A stretch of 49,308 nt of DNA from Flavobacteriales bacterium. Its GTDB lineage: Bacteria; Bacteroidota; Bacteroidia; Flavobacteriales_D; Cryomorphaceae. The translations under genes and the position numbers were made by a program. Where the stretch lies: positions 1 through 49,308 of the forward strand of contig JAKVAV010000005.1 in NCBI GenBank assembly GCA_022448105.1, read 5' to 3'. This document shows positions 8,163-18,031 of this stretch, in pieces; the stretch's first letter is position 1; each line of letters starts with the position of its first letter. The notes under the pieces were generated by a model that ran no database searches, was not told where the DNA came from, and saw nothing but the letters and a program-made list of their open reading frames with translations.

Positions 8163-10100
8163 ATGGAAGAACCACGCTGTCGAGCAATAATTGAGGACGT
8201 CAATCCATCAATCAATGGCGGTGAATTTGCGATTAAAAGAGTGGTAGGGGATAAAGTCAAATTGACTGCCGATGTCTTTGCAGACGGTCACGATATTATC
8301 AACGCTCATTTGCTCTATAAACATGATTCCGAGAAGACTTGGAAGAAGTCGCCAATGAGTCCAGTCGTGAACGACCTCTGGGAGGTTGAATTTGAAGTGA
8401 AAAAGCTTGGCTTCTACACCTACCGACTGGATGCGTGGGTGGATTATGCCCTGAACTGGCAGCACGAGATCAAAAGAAAGATCGAGGACGATCAGCATGT
8501 AGCGTCTGAATTGCTCGATGGAGTGAAATACCTGAAGGCTGTTAAGGCAAAAAAGCATCAAGTTTACCTAAAAGAAGCGGCAACCGCTTTTGAAGCAAAA
8601 CGCTCTTACAAGAAAGCGATCAAAATCGCACAGAGCGAGGAGCTTAAAGCTATTTTTGAAGAATATCCTTACCAGACATTCATCACTGCGAGTCGGGATT
8701 TTAGAGTCAAAGTTGATAGCAAGAAAGCCGGTTTTAGTACTTGGTATGAGTTCTTTCCAAGAAGCGCTGGAGAATCAGCGACCAAGCATGGGACGTTTAA
8801 AGATGCCGCAAAGCGTTTGCCATACGTAGCGCAAATGGGCTTCGATGTGCTTTATTTTCCGCCGATTCATCCGATTGGTGAGAAAAACCGAAAAGGGAAA
8901 AATAATGCAACTAATGCCGAACCTGGAGATGTTGGATCACCATGGGCAATCGGCTCAAAGCTCGGGGGGCACAAAGATATTCATCCGGACCTAGGAACGA
9001 TGAAAGACTTCAAGGATTTGGTGAAATCAGCAAAAGACCTTGGAATTGATGTGGCGATGGATTTTGCCTTGCAATGTGCTCCAGATCACCCTTATGTGAC
9101 AGATAGCCCGCAGTGGTTTAAGTGGCGACCAGACGGAACTGTGCAGTATGCAGAGAATCCACCAAAAAAGTATCAAGACATTATTCCGATCAACTTCGAG
9201 TGTGAGGACTGGGAAAATCTTTGGGAAGAATTAAAGAGCATTATTTTCTACTGGATCGATGCGGGGGTTCGAATTTTTAGGGTGGATAATCCACATACTA
9301 AGCCTTATCGATTCTGGAAGTGGCTCATTGCGGAGGTGCATAAAGAATACCCAGAAATTATCTTCCTATCAGAGGCGTTTACTCGGCCTAAGGTTATGCA
9401 CCAGCTGGCCAAAGTAGGTTTCACTCATAGCTACTCATATTTCACTTGGAGAAATTCGAAGCGTGAGCTTGAAGAGTACATGGATGAGCTGGTAAATACC
9501 AAATCGAGGGAATATTTCCGTCCGAACTTCTGGCCAAATACTCCAGATATTCTTCCATACGAGTTGCAGCAGCCCAATGAGGCAGCATTCATCCAAAGAT
9601 TCTTCCTGGCAGCAACCTTAAGCGGCAACTACGGAATGTACGGGCCGGCGTATGAGAACATGTTCTACCAAGCGGTACCAGGAAAAGAGGAATACTGGGA
9701 TTCGGAGAAGTATGAGATCAAGAAGCATATTTGGGATACCCGCGGAAAGATCAAGCAGGTAATCCGCATGGTGAATGACGCTCGGAAGGCACATCCAGCT
9801 CTCCAGGATACATTGAATTACAGGAAGTGTGATGTGGACAATGATCGCGTGATGGCCTACTATAAAGGAGATCAGGGCGCCAATGATCATATTTTATGTG
9901 TGGTGAATATGGATACTCATTACACTCAATCTGGTTGGGTTCAAGTACCTCTTTCTTACATAGGAATCTCTCCCGATGATGACTACGTGGTGTGCGATTT
10001 GATTACCAATGAATCATACAACTGGCAAGGGGAATGGAATTTTATTGAGTTGAATCCGCATGGATTACCTTTTCACTTTTTCAAAGTAGTAAAGCGGTGA
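8163..10100 (+). CDS. glgE: Alpha-1,4-glucan:maltose-1-phosphate maltosyltransferase (GlgE)
   Basis: This 645-residue GH13 enzyme transfers maltose from maltose-1-phosphate to the non-reducing end of alpha-1,4-glucan in the cytoplasm. An N-terminal beta domain (~1-105) and helical linker precede the TIM barrel (YFPPIHPIGEKNRKGKNN near 230). The predicted catalytic residues are the nucleophile D375 in RVDNPHTKP, the acid/base E404 in LSEAFTRP and D462 in NTPDILPY; the NPHTKP context is the GlgE hallmark. The ATG at 8163 is preferred over an in-frame TTG at 8121, which would add 14 hydrophobic residues upstream of the conserved beginning. The next gene overlaps by four bases (GTGA) and encodes the enzyme that makes its substrate. 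Confidence 0.93.
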   Translation: MEEPRCRAIIEDVNPSINGGEFAIKRVVGDKVKLTADVFADGHDIINAHLLYKHDSEKTWKKSPMSPVVNDLWEVEFEVKKLGFYTYRLDAWVDYALNWQHEIKRKIEDDQHVASELLDGVKYLKAVKAKKHQVYLKEAATAFEAKRSYKKAIKIAQSEELKAIFEEYPYQTFITASRDFRVKVDSKKAGFSTWYEFFPRSAGESATKHGTFKDAAKRLPYVAQMGFDVLYFPPIHPIGEKNRKGKNNATNAEPGDVGSPWAIGSKLGGHKDIHPDLGTMKDFKDLVKSAKDLGIDVAMDFALQCAPDHPYVTDSPQWFKWRPDGTVQYAENPPKKYQDIIPINFECEDWENLWEELKSIIFYWIDAGVRIFRVDNPHTKPYRFWKWLIAEVHKEYPEIIFLSEAFTRPKVMHQLAKVGFTHSYSYFTWRNSKRELEEYMDELVNTKSREYFRPNFWPNTPDILPYELQQPNEAAFIQRFFLAATLSGNYGMYGPAYENMFYQAVPGKEEYWDSEKYEIKKHIWDTRGKIKQVIRMVNDARKAHPALQDTLNYRKCDVDNDRVMAYYKGDQGANDHILCVVNMDTHYTQSGWVQVPLSYIGISPDDDYVVCDLITNESYNWQGEWNFIELNPHGLPFHFFKVVKR

Positions 10101-11719
10101 GCATTGAGAGCATAGAGGTTGAAAGTTCGTGGGAAGAACTCTTTCGAGAAGGGGAAGCTTCAAGCCGTTTTGAAGAGCTCCTGCCACAGTATTTGCATCA
10201 GATGCGCTGGTTTGGCGCAAAGACGGGCAATATCAAGCAATATGCCATCGAAAATGCGCTGACTTACAAGTTGCAGAATGGCAATCTCACTTACATTCTT
10301 TTGGTTGAAATTGTTTTCCAAACCTCTAATACAGAAAACTATCTTCTTCCAGTTACTTTGTCGAAGAAGCCTGAGAAAGGAACAGGAGTGATCTGTCAAA
10401 TAACCAACAAAGATGAAGATCAGTCGGGTTATATAATAGATGCTCTTCACGATGTGGATTTTCGGAACGACCTGTTTTTCAATATTCTTTCGGAAAAGAA
10501 ACTTGAGCTTTCCGTTGGTGAGTTTCGATTCTCTTGCGGTAAGGTTCTAGATGCATCTTTTGACAAGTCGAGCCTAAAATCAGAGCTGCTCAAGCTCGAG
10601 CAGAGTAATTCAACCATTGTCTACAACGATGAGTACTTTCTAAAGATTTATAGGAAAATTTTTAGAGACAAGAATCCTGATTTGGAGCTCACACATTTCC
10701 TTTCGGACAAGGGAGAATTCGAGCACTCTCCAAAATTCGCTGGAGGGATTGAATGGGTGCGAGAAGGTTATTACAAGGTGTCTATTGGTCTTATGCAAGA
10801 GCGAGTTCCCAACCGAGGAGAAGCATGGAATTACACACTTACTCAGATGGAAAACTTCTTCAACCGTTTTGTGGAGGCGGGTATGAAGTTGGAGTATTTC
10901 CCGAAGGTGGATTTGTACAAGCCCTTGGAGCTACAAGATTTACAGCCACACATACGCGAGATCATTGGGTTCGAGTTTTTGGATCGAGTCCAAAAACTGG
11001 CTTTGAGAACTGCTGAAATGCACGTCTCACTCTTCTCTGATAAAACTGATCGGTACTTCACTCCTGAGCCCTTTACAGGCGATTACACCGTTTGGTTACT
11101 CAATCGACTCATGTACATGCTTGATGGACGATTCCATCTGCTCGAACAAAAAGTTGGAGAATTGACCGGCACTGCTAAAGAATACGCCGAATTTGTGCTA
11201 GAGAATAAAGAGCCAATTAAGAATCATATTCTCAAATTTGATGAACTGAGGCTAACTTCATCGAGAATCAGAATACACGGTGATTATCACCTTGGTCAGG
11301 TGTTGATCACCGGCGATGATTTTTGCATCCTCGATTTTGAAGGAGAACCCGAAAGCACCATCCGAGACCGAAAAGTCAAGCAGCCCCCCGTGAAAGATCT
11401 CGCAGGTCTTTGTCGATCTTATCATTACGCCGTGTTTGCTACCGTTTTCAATGCCTTACCCAAAAATTTGGATCGAGAAACGGCCACTGAGCTCGGTGGG
11501 AGGCTTTACAGAATCATCACAGGACTGAGCTTAGAAAGATATACCCAAATTGCCATGGAAGGTGGTCTAAATATTGGCTACGCTAAAGAGATTGACTTCT
11601 TATTGAGATACCACATTTTTGAAAAAGCCATATATGAGATCGGCTACGAATTGAATTCTCGCCCAGACTGGGTGATTATTCCACTCAAGGGCATTATCCA
11701 AATTTTGAACAACGATTAA
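10097..11719 (+). CDS. mak: Maltokinase
   Basis: This 540-residue maltokinase phosphorylates maltose with ATP to maltose-1-phosphate, the donor for GlgE. The N-terminal cap has the typical [14 protein letters not shown] segment. The kinase core carries the Brenner-type motif HGDYHLGQ, with predicted catalytic base D396, and the metal-binding DFEGEP with D413, followed by [14 protein letters not shown], a very characteristic maltokinase stretch. In many bacteria this domain is fused to trehalose synthase (TreS); here it stands alone and no TreS is in the window. The GTG start overlaps the glgE stop. glgB begins two bases after its stop. Confidence 0.92.
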   Translation: MSIESIEVESSWEELFREGEASSRFEELLPQYLHQMRWFGAKTGNIKQYAIENALTYKLQNGNLTYILLVEIVFQTSNTENYLLPVTLSKKPEKGTGVICQITNKDEDQSGYIIDALHDVDFRNDLFFNILSEKKLELSVGEFRFSCGKVLDASFDKSSLKSELLKLEQSNSTIVYNDEYFLKIYRKIFRDKNPDLELTHFLSDKGEFEHSPKFAGGIEWVREGYYKVSIGLMQERVPNRGEAWNYTLTQMENFFNRFVEAGMKLEYFPKVDLYKPLELQDLQPHIREIIGFEFLDRVQKLALRTAEMHVSLFSDKTDRYFTPEPFTGDYTVWLLNRLMYMLDGRFHLLEQKVGELTGTAKEYAEFVLENKEPIKNHILKFDELRLTSSRIRIHGDYHLGQVLITGDDFCILDFEGEPESTIRDRKVKQPPVKDLAGLCRSYHYAVFATVFNALPKNLDRETATELGGRLYRIITGLSLERYTQIAMEGGLNIGYAKEIDFLLRYHIFEKAIYEIGYELNSRPDWVIIPLKGIIQILNND

Positions 11720-11721
11720 TT

Positions 11722-13641
11722 ATGGAACACATTGCAGATGTTATTGCGCATAGCGTCCTAACAGACTTTGATATTTCGCTTTTTTCTTCAGGAAAGCATT
11801 TTAAACTATACGAGAAATTAGGCAATACTCCGATGGAACTCAATGGGGTTGCGGGTACTTATTTTGCCGTTTGGGCCCCAAACGCCGAATCACTTTCAGT
11901 GATTGGGGATTTTAATGGCTGGAAATCCGATCTACACCCTCTCAATGCTCGGTGGGATAGCAGTGGGATCTGGGAAGGCTTCATTCCTGGGGTTCGCGAA
12001 AACGAGCTGTATAAATACGCGATTAAGACTAGAGGCGGTGATGTAATCGAGAAAGGAGATCCATTCGCAGAAATGTGGGAGATCCCGCCTTCTACAGCGT
12101 CTATCGTAAAGTCTGTAGAGCCAAAGTGGTCTGACGGAGTCTGGATGAAAAATAGAAAGAAGAAGAATTCACTAAATGCTCCTATTTCCGTTTACGAAGT
12201 ACATTTAGGATCGTGGAAAAGAAAATTTGACGAGCAGAATAGAAGCCTATCTTACCAAGAGTTGGCGGAAGATCTTGTGTCCTATGTAAAGGAAATGGGT
12301 TTTACCCATGTGGAATTTATGCCTGTGATGGAACATCCATTTTTCGGATCTTGGGGATATCAAATTACCGGTTATTTTGCCCCTTCTTCGCGTTTTGGTA
12401 CGCCAGAGGATTTCGCTTATCTCGTCAATCAATTCCATAAATCGGGAATCGGAGTCTTTTTGGATTGGGTGCCTAGTCACTTTCCGAATGATGCACACGG
12501 TCTATACCGATTCGACGGAACGGCCCTTTACGAGCACGAGGATCCACGCCTGGGATATCACCCCGATTGGAAGAGCTACATTTTCAATTACGGAAGACAC
12601 GAGGTAAGATCATTCTTAGTCAGCAATGCGCTATATTGGTTAGACAAGTATCACGTTGATGGACTGCGTGTAGACGCAGTGGCTTCCATGCTTTATCTCG
12701 ACTACAGCCGAAATGAAGGTGAATGGATTCCAAATCAGTTTGGAGGGCGCGAAAATTTGGAGTCAATATCGCTTCTGAAGGAAATGAACGCTGCCGTATA
12801 CGAGAACTTTCCCGATGTGCAGACCATCGCTGAGGAGAGCACTAGTTGGCCAGGAGTTTCGCGTCCAGTGAGCATGGATGGGCTTGGCTTTGGCATGAAG
12901 TGGATGATGGGTTGGATGAACGATATGTTAGAGTATATCAAAAAGAATCCTCTCTACAGAAGCTACCATCAAAATCAGGTGACCTTTAGCTTAGTTTACG
13001 CCTTTACTGAGAATTTCATGTTGCCACTTTCGCATGACGAGGTGGTTCATGGAAAAGGCTCGCTACTGAGTAGAATGCCTGGAGATGAATGGCAGCGATT
13101 TGCTAATCTTCGTGCGCTTTATGCTTGGATGTATACTCATCCCGGAGCTAAGCTTCTCTTTATGGGTTCTGAATTCGGCCAGTTTTCTGAATGGAAGCAC
13201 GACGAAACTCTCCTTTGGAATCTACTGAAGTTTGATTTCCATAATGGTGTTTTGGAGATGGTGAAGGAATTGAATAAACTCTATAAAACTGAAGAGGCCA
13301 TGCACGAGTTGAATTTTGAGAGTGAAGGATTTGAATGGATTGACTACAGTGATACTCAGAACTGCGTCCTTTCTTTCTACAGAAAATCTAAGAACGGTAA
13401 GCAAAAGCTACTCGTAGTGGGGAATTTCACTCCAAATGCACGCGAAGAGTATAAAATTGGTGTCGATGAGAGTGGTTCGTTTAAGGAAATTTTCAATTCA
13501 GATAGTACCAATTTTGGGGGGAGTGGATTCCTCAACAAAGGGAATCTGAAGACCCAAAACGAATCATTGCACGGGAGGGAAAACAGCATTAAGTTGCGGA
13601 TTCCTCCATTGGGTTTCACTGTCTTGAAGCCATCGAAATAA
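11722..13641 (+). CDS. glgB: 1,4-alpha-glucan branching enzyme
   Basis: This 639-residue GlgB makes alpha-1,6 branches in glycogen by moving a cut alpha-1,4 chain. An N-terminal CBM48 ([20 protein letters not shown], about 50-70) precedes the GH13 barrel. The nucleophile is D318 in DGLRVDAV, the acid/base lies in IAEEST (E371) and the third acid is D439 in [15 protein letters not shown]-terminal beta domain ends in [15 protein letters not shown]. The length matches GlgBs with a single N-terminal module. It lies two bases after mak and six bases before the GH57 gene, so the four genes are almost certainly one operon. Confidence 0.95.
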   Translation: MEHIADVIAHSVLTDFDISLFSSGKHFKLYEKLGNTPMELNGVAGTYFAVWAPNAESLSVIGDFNGWKSDLHPLNARWDSSGIWEGFIPGVRENELYKYAIKTRGGDVIEKGDPFAEMWEIPPSTASIVKSVEPKWSDGVWMKNRKKKNSLNAPISVYEVHLGSWKRKFDEQNRSLSYQELAEDLVSYVKEMGFTHVEFMPVMEHPFFGSWGYQITGYFAPSSRFGTPEDFAYLVNQFHKSGIGVFLDWVPSHFPNDAHGLYRFDGTALYEHEDPRLGYHPDWKSYIFNYGRHEVRSFLVSNALYWLDKYHVDGLRVDAVASMLYLDYSRNEGEWIPNQFGGRENLESISLLKEMNAAVYENFPDVQTIAEESTSWPGVSRPVSMDGLGFGMKWMMGWMNDMLEYIKKNPLYRSYHQNQVTFSLVYAFTENFMLPLSHDEVVHGKGSLLSRMPGDEWQRFANLRALYAWMYTHPGAKLLFMGSEFGQFSEWKHDETLLWNLLKFDFHNGVLEMVKELNKLYKTEEAMHELNFESEGFEWIDYSDTQNCVLSFYRKSKNGKQKLLVVGNFTPNAREEYKIGVDESGSFKEIFNSDSTNFGGSGFLNKGNLKTQNESLHGRENSIKLRIPPLGFTVLKPSK

Positions 13642-13647
13642 ATCTTT

Positions 13648-16071
13648 ATGAGCCAAAATAAATTTATTTGTGTACACGGGCATTTCTATCAGCCCCCGAG
13701 AGAGAATGCATGGCTAGAAAAGATAGAGTACCAAGATTCAGCTGAGCCATTTCACGACTGGAATGAAAGAATAACTTACGAATGCTATGGCCCCAACGGC
13801 TCCTCCAGAATTCTCAACGAGGATCGTGGTATTGTTGACATTGTAAACAACTATCGCAAGATCAGTTTCAACTTCGGACCTACTCTATTGAGTTGGCTGG
13901 AAATTCATAGCCCAAAAGTGTACGATCAAATCATCAAGGCTGATCGCCAAAGTATGGAGCAATTTGGTGGCCACGGCTCGGCTATGGCTCAGGTGTATAA
14001 TCACATCATTATGCCATTGGCAAATAGACGCGATAAGGAAACCCAGGTAATCTGGGGAATCAAGGACTTTGAGTACCGTTACAATAGAAAGCCAGAAGGG
14101 ATGTGGCTGGCCGAAACCGCTGTCGATACAGAGACTCTAGAAGTTTTGGCCGAGCATGATATAAAGTTTACTGTATTAGCGCCCCGACAAGGAAAAAAGT
14201 ACCGAAAATTGGGTAGCTCTAAGTGGAATGAAGGTGTAGATTCTAAGATTCCTTATGTATGCAATTTACCTTCAGGGAAGAAAATATCTCTGTTCTTTTA
14301 TGATGGGGACCGCTCGCAGGCAGTCGCCTTCAAAGGACTGCTTGCCGATGGAAAGGGCTTTGCTAATTACTTGATTGACGGTTTCGACAATAGAAGTGAA
14401 AACCAGCTTCTTCACATTGCTACAGATGGTGAAAGTTATGGTCATCATCACAGATATGGAGACATGGCATTAGCTTATTGCCTGCGATATATAGAGGATA
14501 ATAATTTGGCCCAAATTACCAACTATGGTCAGTATTTAGAAGTTAATCCGCCAGTGCATGAAGTTCAGATTCACGAGAACTCTTCCTGGAGTTGTGTGCA
14601 TGGAGTGGAAAGGTGGAGAGCAGATTGCGGTTGCAATACTGGGGGACAACCAGACTGGAATCAAGAATGGCGAAAGCCTTTGCGCGAAACATTAGATTGG
14701 CTCAGAGATAGGTTAGAAGCCGTTTATGAGAAGCATATTGGTGAACTCCATGCTGATCCTTGGGCACTTAGAAATGAGTATATCGACGTTTTACTGGATA
14801 GGAGAAAGGTCAATAAATTCTTGGTTAAGCATTTTGGAAACCAGACAGATGAACAACGAACTCATGTGATGAGAATGTTGGAAATGCAGCGTCATGAGCT
14901 GCTGATGTTTACAAGTTGCGCTTGGTTTTTTGATGAAGTATCTGGTATCGAAACTGTACAAGTACTACAATATGCGTGCAGGGCGATACAGCTTGCAGCG
15001 AGTGAATCAAATGCAAAGCTAGACGAGGAGTTTAGAAAGAGGATTTCTGAAGCTAAGTCAAATCTTATTGAGCACGTTGATGCAGCCAATATTTACAAGA
15101 AATTTGTGGAGCCATCCATGCTGTCATTAACTCAAATTGGGATGCAATACGCCGTCTCATCCTTGTTTGCTGAAGATCCACACAACCTGACTATATTCAA
15201 TTACACTTGCAAGCCAACGGAGTTTCGTAGGATAATTCAAGGAAATCAGCGATTGGTTTTGGGTCAGACCCATGTGCAATCTAAAGTGACCTTAAGTGAA
15301 AAAAGATTCAGTTTCGTGGTCTTGTACCTTGGGCAGCATCACTTAGTTGGGAAGTCGTTTGAGAAAATTCCCTCAGACGAATTTCGAGAGTTCGGAGATC
15401 AAGTATGTCGAGCATTCCAAGAATCGAATGTGGCTAAAGTGATAGAGCTATTCCGGATGTATCCTGAGCAACGCAGCTTCTCGTTCTTTGATATGTTTAA
15501 AGATGAGCAGATTAAAATGCTCAACGAAATCCTAGAATGGAGTCTTTCACTCGCCTCAAGTTCCTATCAAAAAGTGAATAATCGTAACTACAACATTTTG
15601 AATGTTATGCAAAACTCACACCTGAACCCCCCAAGGATGCTAGTGAAAAATCTGGAAATGGTGCTGAATAATGAGTTAAGAGACCTTTTCGACAACGGAG
15701 AGAAAAAAATCTCCTTACCGGATTTGAAAAGAGTAGTAGTAGAGATTAGGCGTTGGGGATTTAATATTGATCATTCTGAGCTCGACTTTATATGTGCTAA
15801 TAAGCTTAATCGTATGCTCGAAGAAATTGGAGATCCCTCCGTAGTATTAGCACAAGATCTTGGTCAACTTATGAGCAACATGCGTGAAGCACTTGTGCTT
15901 ATAGCAACGGTCGGTATTTACCCCGAGCTCAATGCGATACAAGACTTTGTATACAGAATCCTGAGGTATCATTCACCACAGATTCCCGCGGCGGATAGAG
16001 GTGATTTGTTTCGATTTGCCGAACACATCAATATTGTAACAGATCAGTTTAAGAAAAAAGTAACGCCATAA
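13648..16071 (+). CDS. DUF3536 family GH57-like glucan-active protein
   Basis: This 807-residue protein has an N-terminal GH57-type (beta/alpha)7 barrel and a C-terminal DUF3536 domain. Recognisable GH57 motifs are HGHFYQPPRENAW (10-22), GMWLAETAVD with the likely nucleophile E156, and ATDGESYGHHHR with D260/E262 at the general-acid region. GH57 enzymes include 4-alpha-glucanotransferases, amylopullulanases and branching enzymes. The exact reaction of DUF3536 members is not established as far as I know; the operon position after glgB argues for glycogen or maltodextrin trimming. It ends in a strong hairpin terminator. Confidence 0.85.
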   Translation: MSQNKFICVHGHFYQPPRENAWLEKIEYQDSAEPFHDWNERITYECYGPNGSSRILNEDRGIVDIVNNYRKISFNFGPTLLSWLEIHSPKVYDQIIKADRQSMEQFGGHGSAMAQVYNHIIMPLANRRDKETQVIWGIKDFEYRYNRKPEGMWLAETAVDTETLEVLAEHDIKFTVLAPRQGKKYRKLGSSKWNEGVDSKIPYVCNLPSGKKISLFFYDGDRSQAVAFKGLLADGKGFANYLIDGFDNRSENQLLHIATDGESYGHHHRYGDMALAYCLRYIEDNNLAQITNYGQYLEVNPPVHEVQIHENSSWSCVHGVERWRADCGCNTGGQPDWNQEWRKPLRETLDWLRDRLEAVYEKHIGELHADPWALRNEYIDVLLDRRKVNKFLVKHFGNQTDEQRTHVMRMLEMQRHELLMFTSCAWFFDEVSGIETVQVLQYACRAIQLAASESNAKLDEEFRKRISEAKSNLIEHVDAANIYKKFVEPSMLSLTQIGMQYAVSSLFAEDPHNLTIFNYTCKPTEFRRIIQGNQRLVLGQTHVQSKVTLSEKRFSFVVLYLGQHHLVGKSFEKIPSDEFREFGDQVCRAFQESNVAKVIELFRMYPEQRSFSFFDMFKDEQIKMLNEILEWSLSLASSSYQKVNNRNYNILNVMQNSHLNPPRMLVKNLEMVLNNELRDLFDNGEKKISLPDLKRVVVEIRRWGFNIDHSELDFICANKLNRMLEEIGDPSVVLAQDLGQLMSNMREALVLIATVGIYPELNAIQDFVYRILRYHSPQIPAADRGDLFRFAEHINIVTDQFKKKVTP

Positions 16072-16073
16072 AA

Positions 16074-16100
16074 AAAGGAGCTTCAGAACGAGGCTCCTTT
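16074..16100. terminator. Bidirectional intrinsic terminator after the glycogen operon
   Basis: An 8-bp perfect stem (AAAGGAGC at 16074-16081 and GCTCCTTT at 16093-16100) with an 11-base loop has an A-tract on the left and T bases on the right. It can stop the plus-strand operon and the convergent minus-strand CBM gene. Confidence 0.8.
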
Positions 16101-16123
16101 CTATGCTCAACCTTAGAACAAGG

Positions 16124-16429
16124 TTATAAACTTACGACTGAGTTTTCCTCAGCAGCGATAGGGCTTTGGCGGTAAGCATCTGCTTCCCAGTCATTCTCCC
16201 ATCTCTCACCATCAATTACGTAGCGGAATTCATATTCCTTACCTGTTTCCAAATTAACAGTAGTCTTAAAAGAACCATTTTTTAGCTTCTTCATTTCAAT
16301 TGGCGATTTAGTCCACTCGCTAAATTCGCCAACCAATTGTATTTCCTTTGCTTCAGGTGCTGCCTCTGCTGGCATACTGAAGGTAACCTTACAAACAGGT
16401 TTCGATTTTAGAAACTGTTTCTTAATCAT
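16124..16429 (-). CDS. Small stand-alone glycogen-binding domain protein (CBM48/AMPK-beta-like)
   Basis: This 101-residue protein is essentially one early-set/CBM48 beta-sandwich domain: KVTFSMPAEAAPEAKEIQLV, then GEFSEW, KLKNGSFKTTVNL, YEFRYVIDGERWENDWEAD. The carbohydrate-contacting tryptophans and the Y-x-F-R-Y-x-x-D core match AMPK-beta glycogen-binding domains. There is no catalytic domain or signal peptide, so it should act in the cytoplasm on glycogen. It is monocistronic and converges on the GlgE-GlgB operon, sharing its terminator. A palindrome sits over its likely promoter. A role as a glycogen-targeting adaptor is inference. Confidence 0.8.
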   Translation of the reverse strand: MIKKQFLKSKPVCKVTFSMPAEAAPEAKEIQLVGEFSEWTKSPIEMKKLKNGSFKTTVNLETGKEYEFRYVIDGERWENDWEADAYRQSPIAAEENSVVSL

Positions 16430-16460
16430 GACTTGTGTTTTGATAATTATGATTGCGAGA

Positions 16461-16468
16461 CAAAGTTA
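16461..16468 (-). promoter_or_regulatory. Putative -7 box (TAACTTTG) of the CBM gene
   Basis: An exact TAnnTTTG match lies 31 bases upstream of the ATG at 16429. The -33 region that would partner it falls inside the palindrome at 16481-16505. Confidence 0.5.
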
Positions 16469-16480
16469 AACGAAAATATT

Positions 16481-16505
16481 TCACAGTGTTAATATAACAC
16501 TGTGA
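16481..16505. promoter_or_regulatory. Operator-like perfect palindrome upstream of the CBM gene
   Basis: TCACAGTGTTA and its exact reverse complement TAACACTGTGA are separated by three bases. The 11-bp arms cover the expected -33 region of the minus-strand promoter. A further half-site-like TAACACT occurs at 16511-16517. The position suits a repressor operator. A terminator is less likely because no plus-strand gene precedes it, although T residues follow on that side. Confidence 0.55.
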
Positions 16506-16729
16506 TTTTTTAACACTCAATTTGCTCCAAATGCTGTTGTAAACACGTAATTAATTCATGTCTATCGCGAATCAGTGCTCCTATCGTGAATAGACAAAAC
16601 TGACAGGCCACAAGGGTCTTGAGTACTTACAACACCTAGTAATGTTTAGATATTTCATACAAATGTGGCAATTTGCCCTTTTTGTTAATCTGAGTCTATA
16701 TCCATAAAGCCTACAGAGTTGAGTAATAT

Positions 16730-16737
16730 TATCTTTG
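16730..16737 (+). promoter_or_regulatory. Putative -7 box (TATCTTTG) of tyrS
   Basis: An exact TAnnTTTG match ends 16 bases before the tyrS ATG at 16754. No clear TTG lies at the expected -33 distance. Confidence 0.5.
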
Positions 16738-16753
16738 CCGCAAAATTTTACCC

Positions 16754-18031
16754 ATGGCATCACTGATAGAAGAATTGAAGTGGAGAGGGCTGATCCACGA
16801 CGTTACACCTGGAGCCGAAGAGCAATTGGACAAAGAGATCACCAAAGGTTATGTGGGTTTTGACCCAACGGCAGACTCTCTTCATATCGGTAACTTAGTG
16901 CCAATTATGCTCCTCACTCATTTGCAAAAAGCCGGCCACAAACCAGTTGTTTTGGTGGGTGGAGCCACAGGAAGAGTAGGAGACCCTTCTGGAAAAACTC
17001 AAGAAAGACAGCTCTTGAGCGCTGAGGCCATCGAGTACAATCTCGAAGCTCAAAAAAGGCAACTGGAGAGTTTTCTTGCATTCGGTGAAGGTCCAACAGA
17101 TGCTGTAATTGTGAACAATTACGACTGGTTCAAGGACTTCAGTTTTTTGGGATTTATTCGTGACGTGGGAAAGCATATTGGAATAAATTACATGCTGGCG
17201 AAAGATTCTGTGAAGACGCGTCTGGAGTCGGGAATGTCTTTTACTGAGTTTACTTACCAGCTTATACAAGGCTACGATTTTTACCATTTGAATAAAGAAA
17301 TGGGAGTAAGGCTACAAATGGGAGGAAGTGATCAGTGGGGAAACATTACCACCGGGACTGAACTAATTCGCAGGATGGGGGGCACAGAATCCTACGCTCT
17401 TACAGCCCCATTGGTGAAGAAAGCAGATGGTTCAAAATTTGGAAAGTCCGAAGGAGGCAATGTATGGCTTGATCCTGATAAGACCAGTCCCTATAAGTTT
17501 TACCAGTTTTGGTTCAACGCATCGGATGAGGATATCGAAAATTTCATCAAGATTTTTTCGCTTAAGTCAAAAGAGGAAATCGACAGTTTGATTGCCGAAC
17601 ACCAAGAGGCCCCTCATCTCAGGGTTTTGCAAAAAGATCTTGGGGCTGAACTCACCGAGAGGATTCACGGGAGAGAGGCTTTAGAAGGGGCAATCGAAGC
17701 GAGTAATATCCTTTTTGGTAAGAGCACCGCAAAAAGTCTGCAAGGTCTTTCTGAAAGAGATTTTCTCGATGTTTTTTCAGGTGTTGCTCAAAGCGAAGTT
17801 GAGAAATCCTCCGTATCTGACGGGACGGGGATCATCGATTTCTTATCGGAGACCTCAGGGTTTTTGAATTCAAAAGGAGAGGCCCGAAGAGCCTTGAAAG
17901 AAAATTCGATAAGTGTAAATAAGGAAAAAGTAGACGAAAACTACACCATATCAGAATCCGACCTAATCAGAGATAAATATGTTTTACTGCAAAGAGGTAA
18001 GAAAAATTACTTCATAGTGAAGGTGATCTAG
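16754..18031 (+). CDS. tyrS: Tyrosyl-tRNA synthetase
   Basis: This 425-residue class I aminoacyl-tRNA synthetase charges tRNA-Tyr with tyrosine. The HIGH motif is HIGN at 44-47 and the KMSKS equivalent is KFGKS in KKADGSKFGKSEGG. YQLIQGYDFYHL and LQMGGSDQWGNI form the tyrosine pocket as in bacterial TyrRS. The C-terminus has an S4-type RNA-binding segment (ARRALKENSISVNKEKVDEN). The length is normal. It has its own promoter and converges on the LuxE-like gene with a CTAG stop overlap. Confidence 0.97.
   Translation: MASLIEELKWRGLIHDVTPGAEEQLDKEITKGYVGFDPTADSLHIGNLVPIMLLTHLQKAGHKPVVLVGGATGRVGDPSGKTQERQLLSAEAIEYNLEAQKRQLESFLAFGEGPTDAVIVNNYDWFKDFSFLGFIRDVGKHIGINYMLAKDSVKTRLESGMSFTEFTYQLIQGYDFYHLNKEMGVRLQMGGSDQWGNITTGTELIRRMGGTESYALTAPLVKKADGSKFGKSEGGNVWLDPDKTSPYKFYQFWFNASDEDIENFIKIFSLKSKEEIDSLIAEHQEAPHLRVLQKDLGAELTERIHGREALEGAIEASNILFGKSTAKSLQGLSERDFLDVFSGVAQSEVEKSSVSDGTGIIDFLSETSGFLNSKGEARRALKENSISVNKEKVDENYTISESDLIRDKYVLLQRGKKNYFIVKVI

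Larger units (their letters stand above)
16430..16753. other. Divergent intergenic region between CBM gene and tyrS
   Basis: This 324-base AT-rich stretch has no supported gene. It holds the CBM-gene promoter and operator-like palindrome on the left and the tyrS promoter on the right. In the middle are an imperfect direct repeat CTATCGyGAAT (16562-16572 and 16581-16591, 19-base period) and an overlapping weak inverted repeat GTCTAT/ATAGAC (16560-16565, 16590-16595) of no clear meaning. Confidence 0.6.

Noticed and set aside
16562..16591. Direct repeat CTATCGyGAAT (two copies) as an iteron or CRISPR-like unit
   Set aside because: Only two imperfect copies and no spacer structure; probably chance in an intergenic region.
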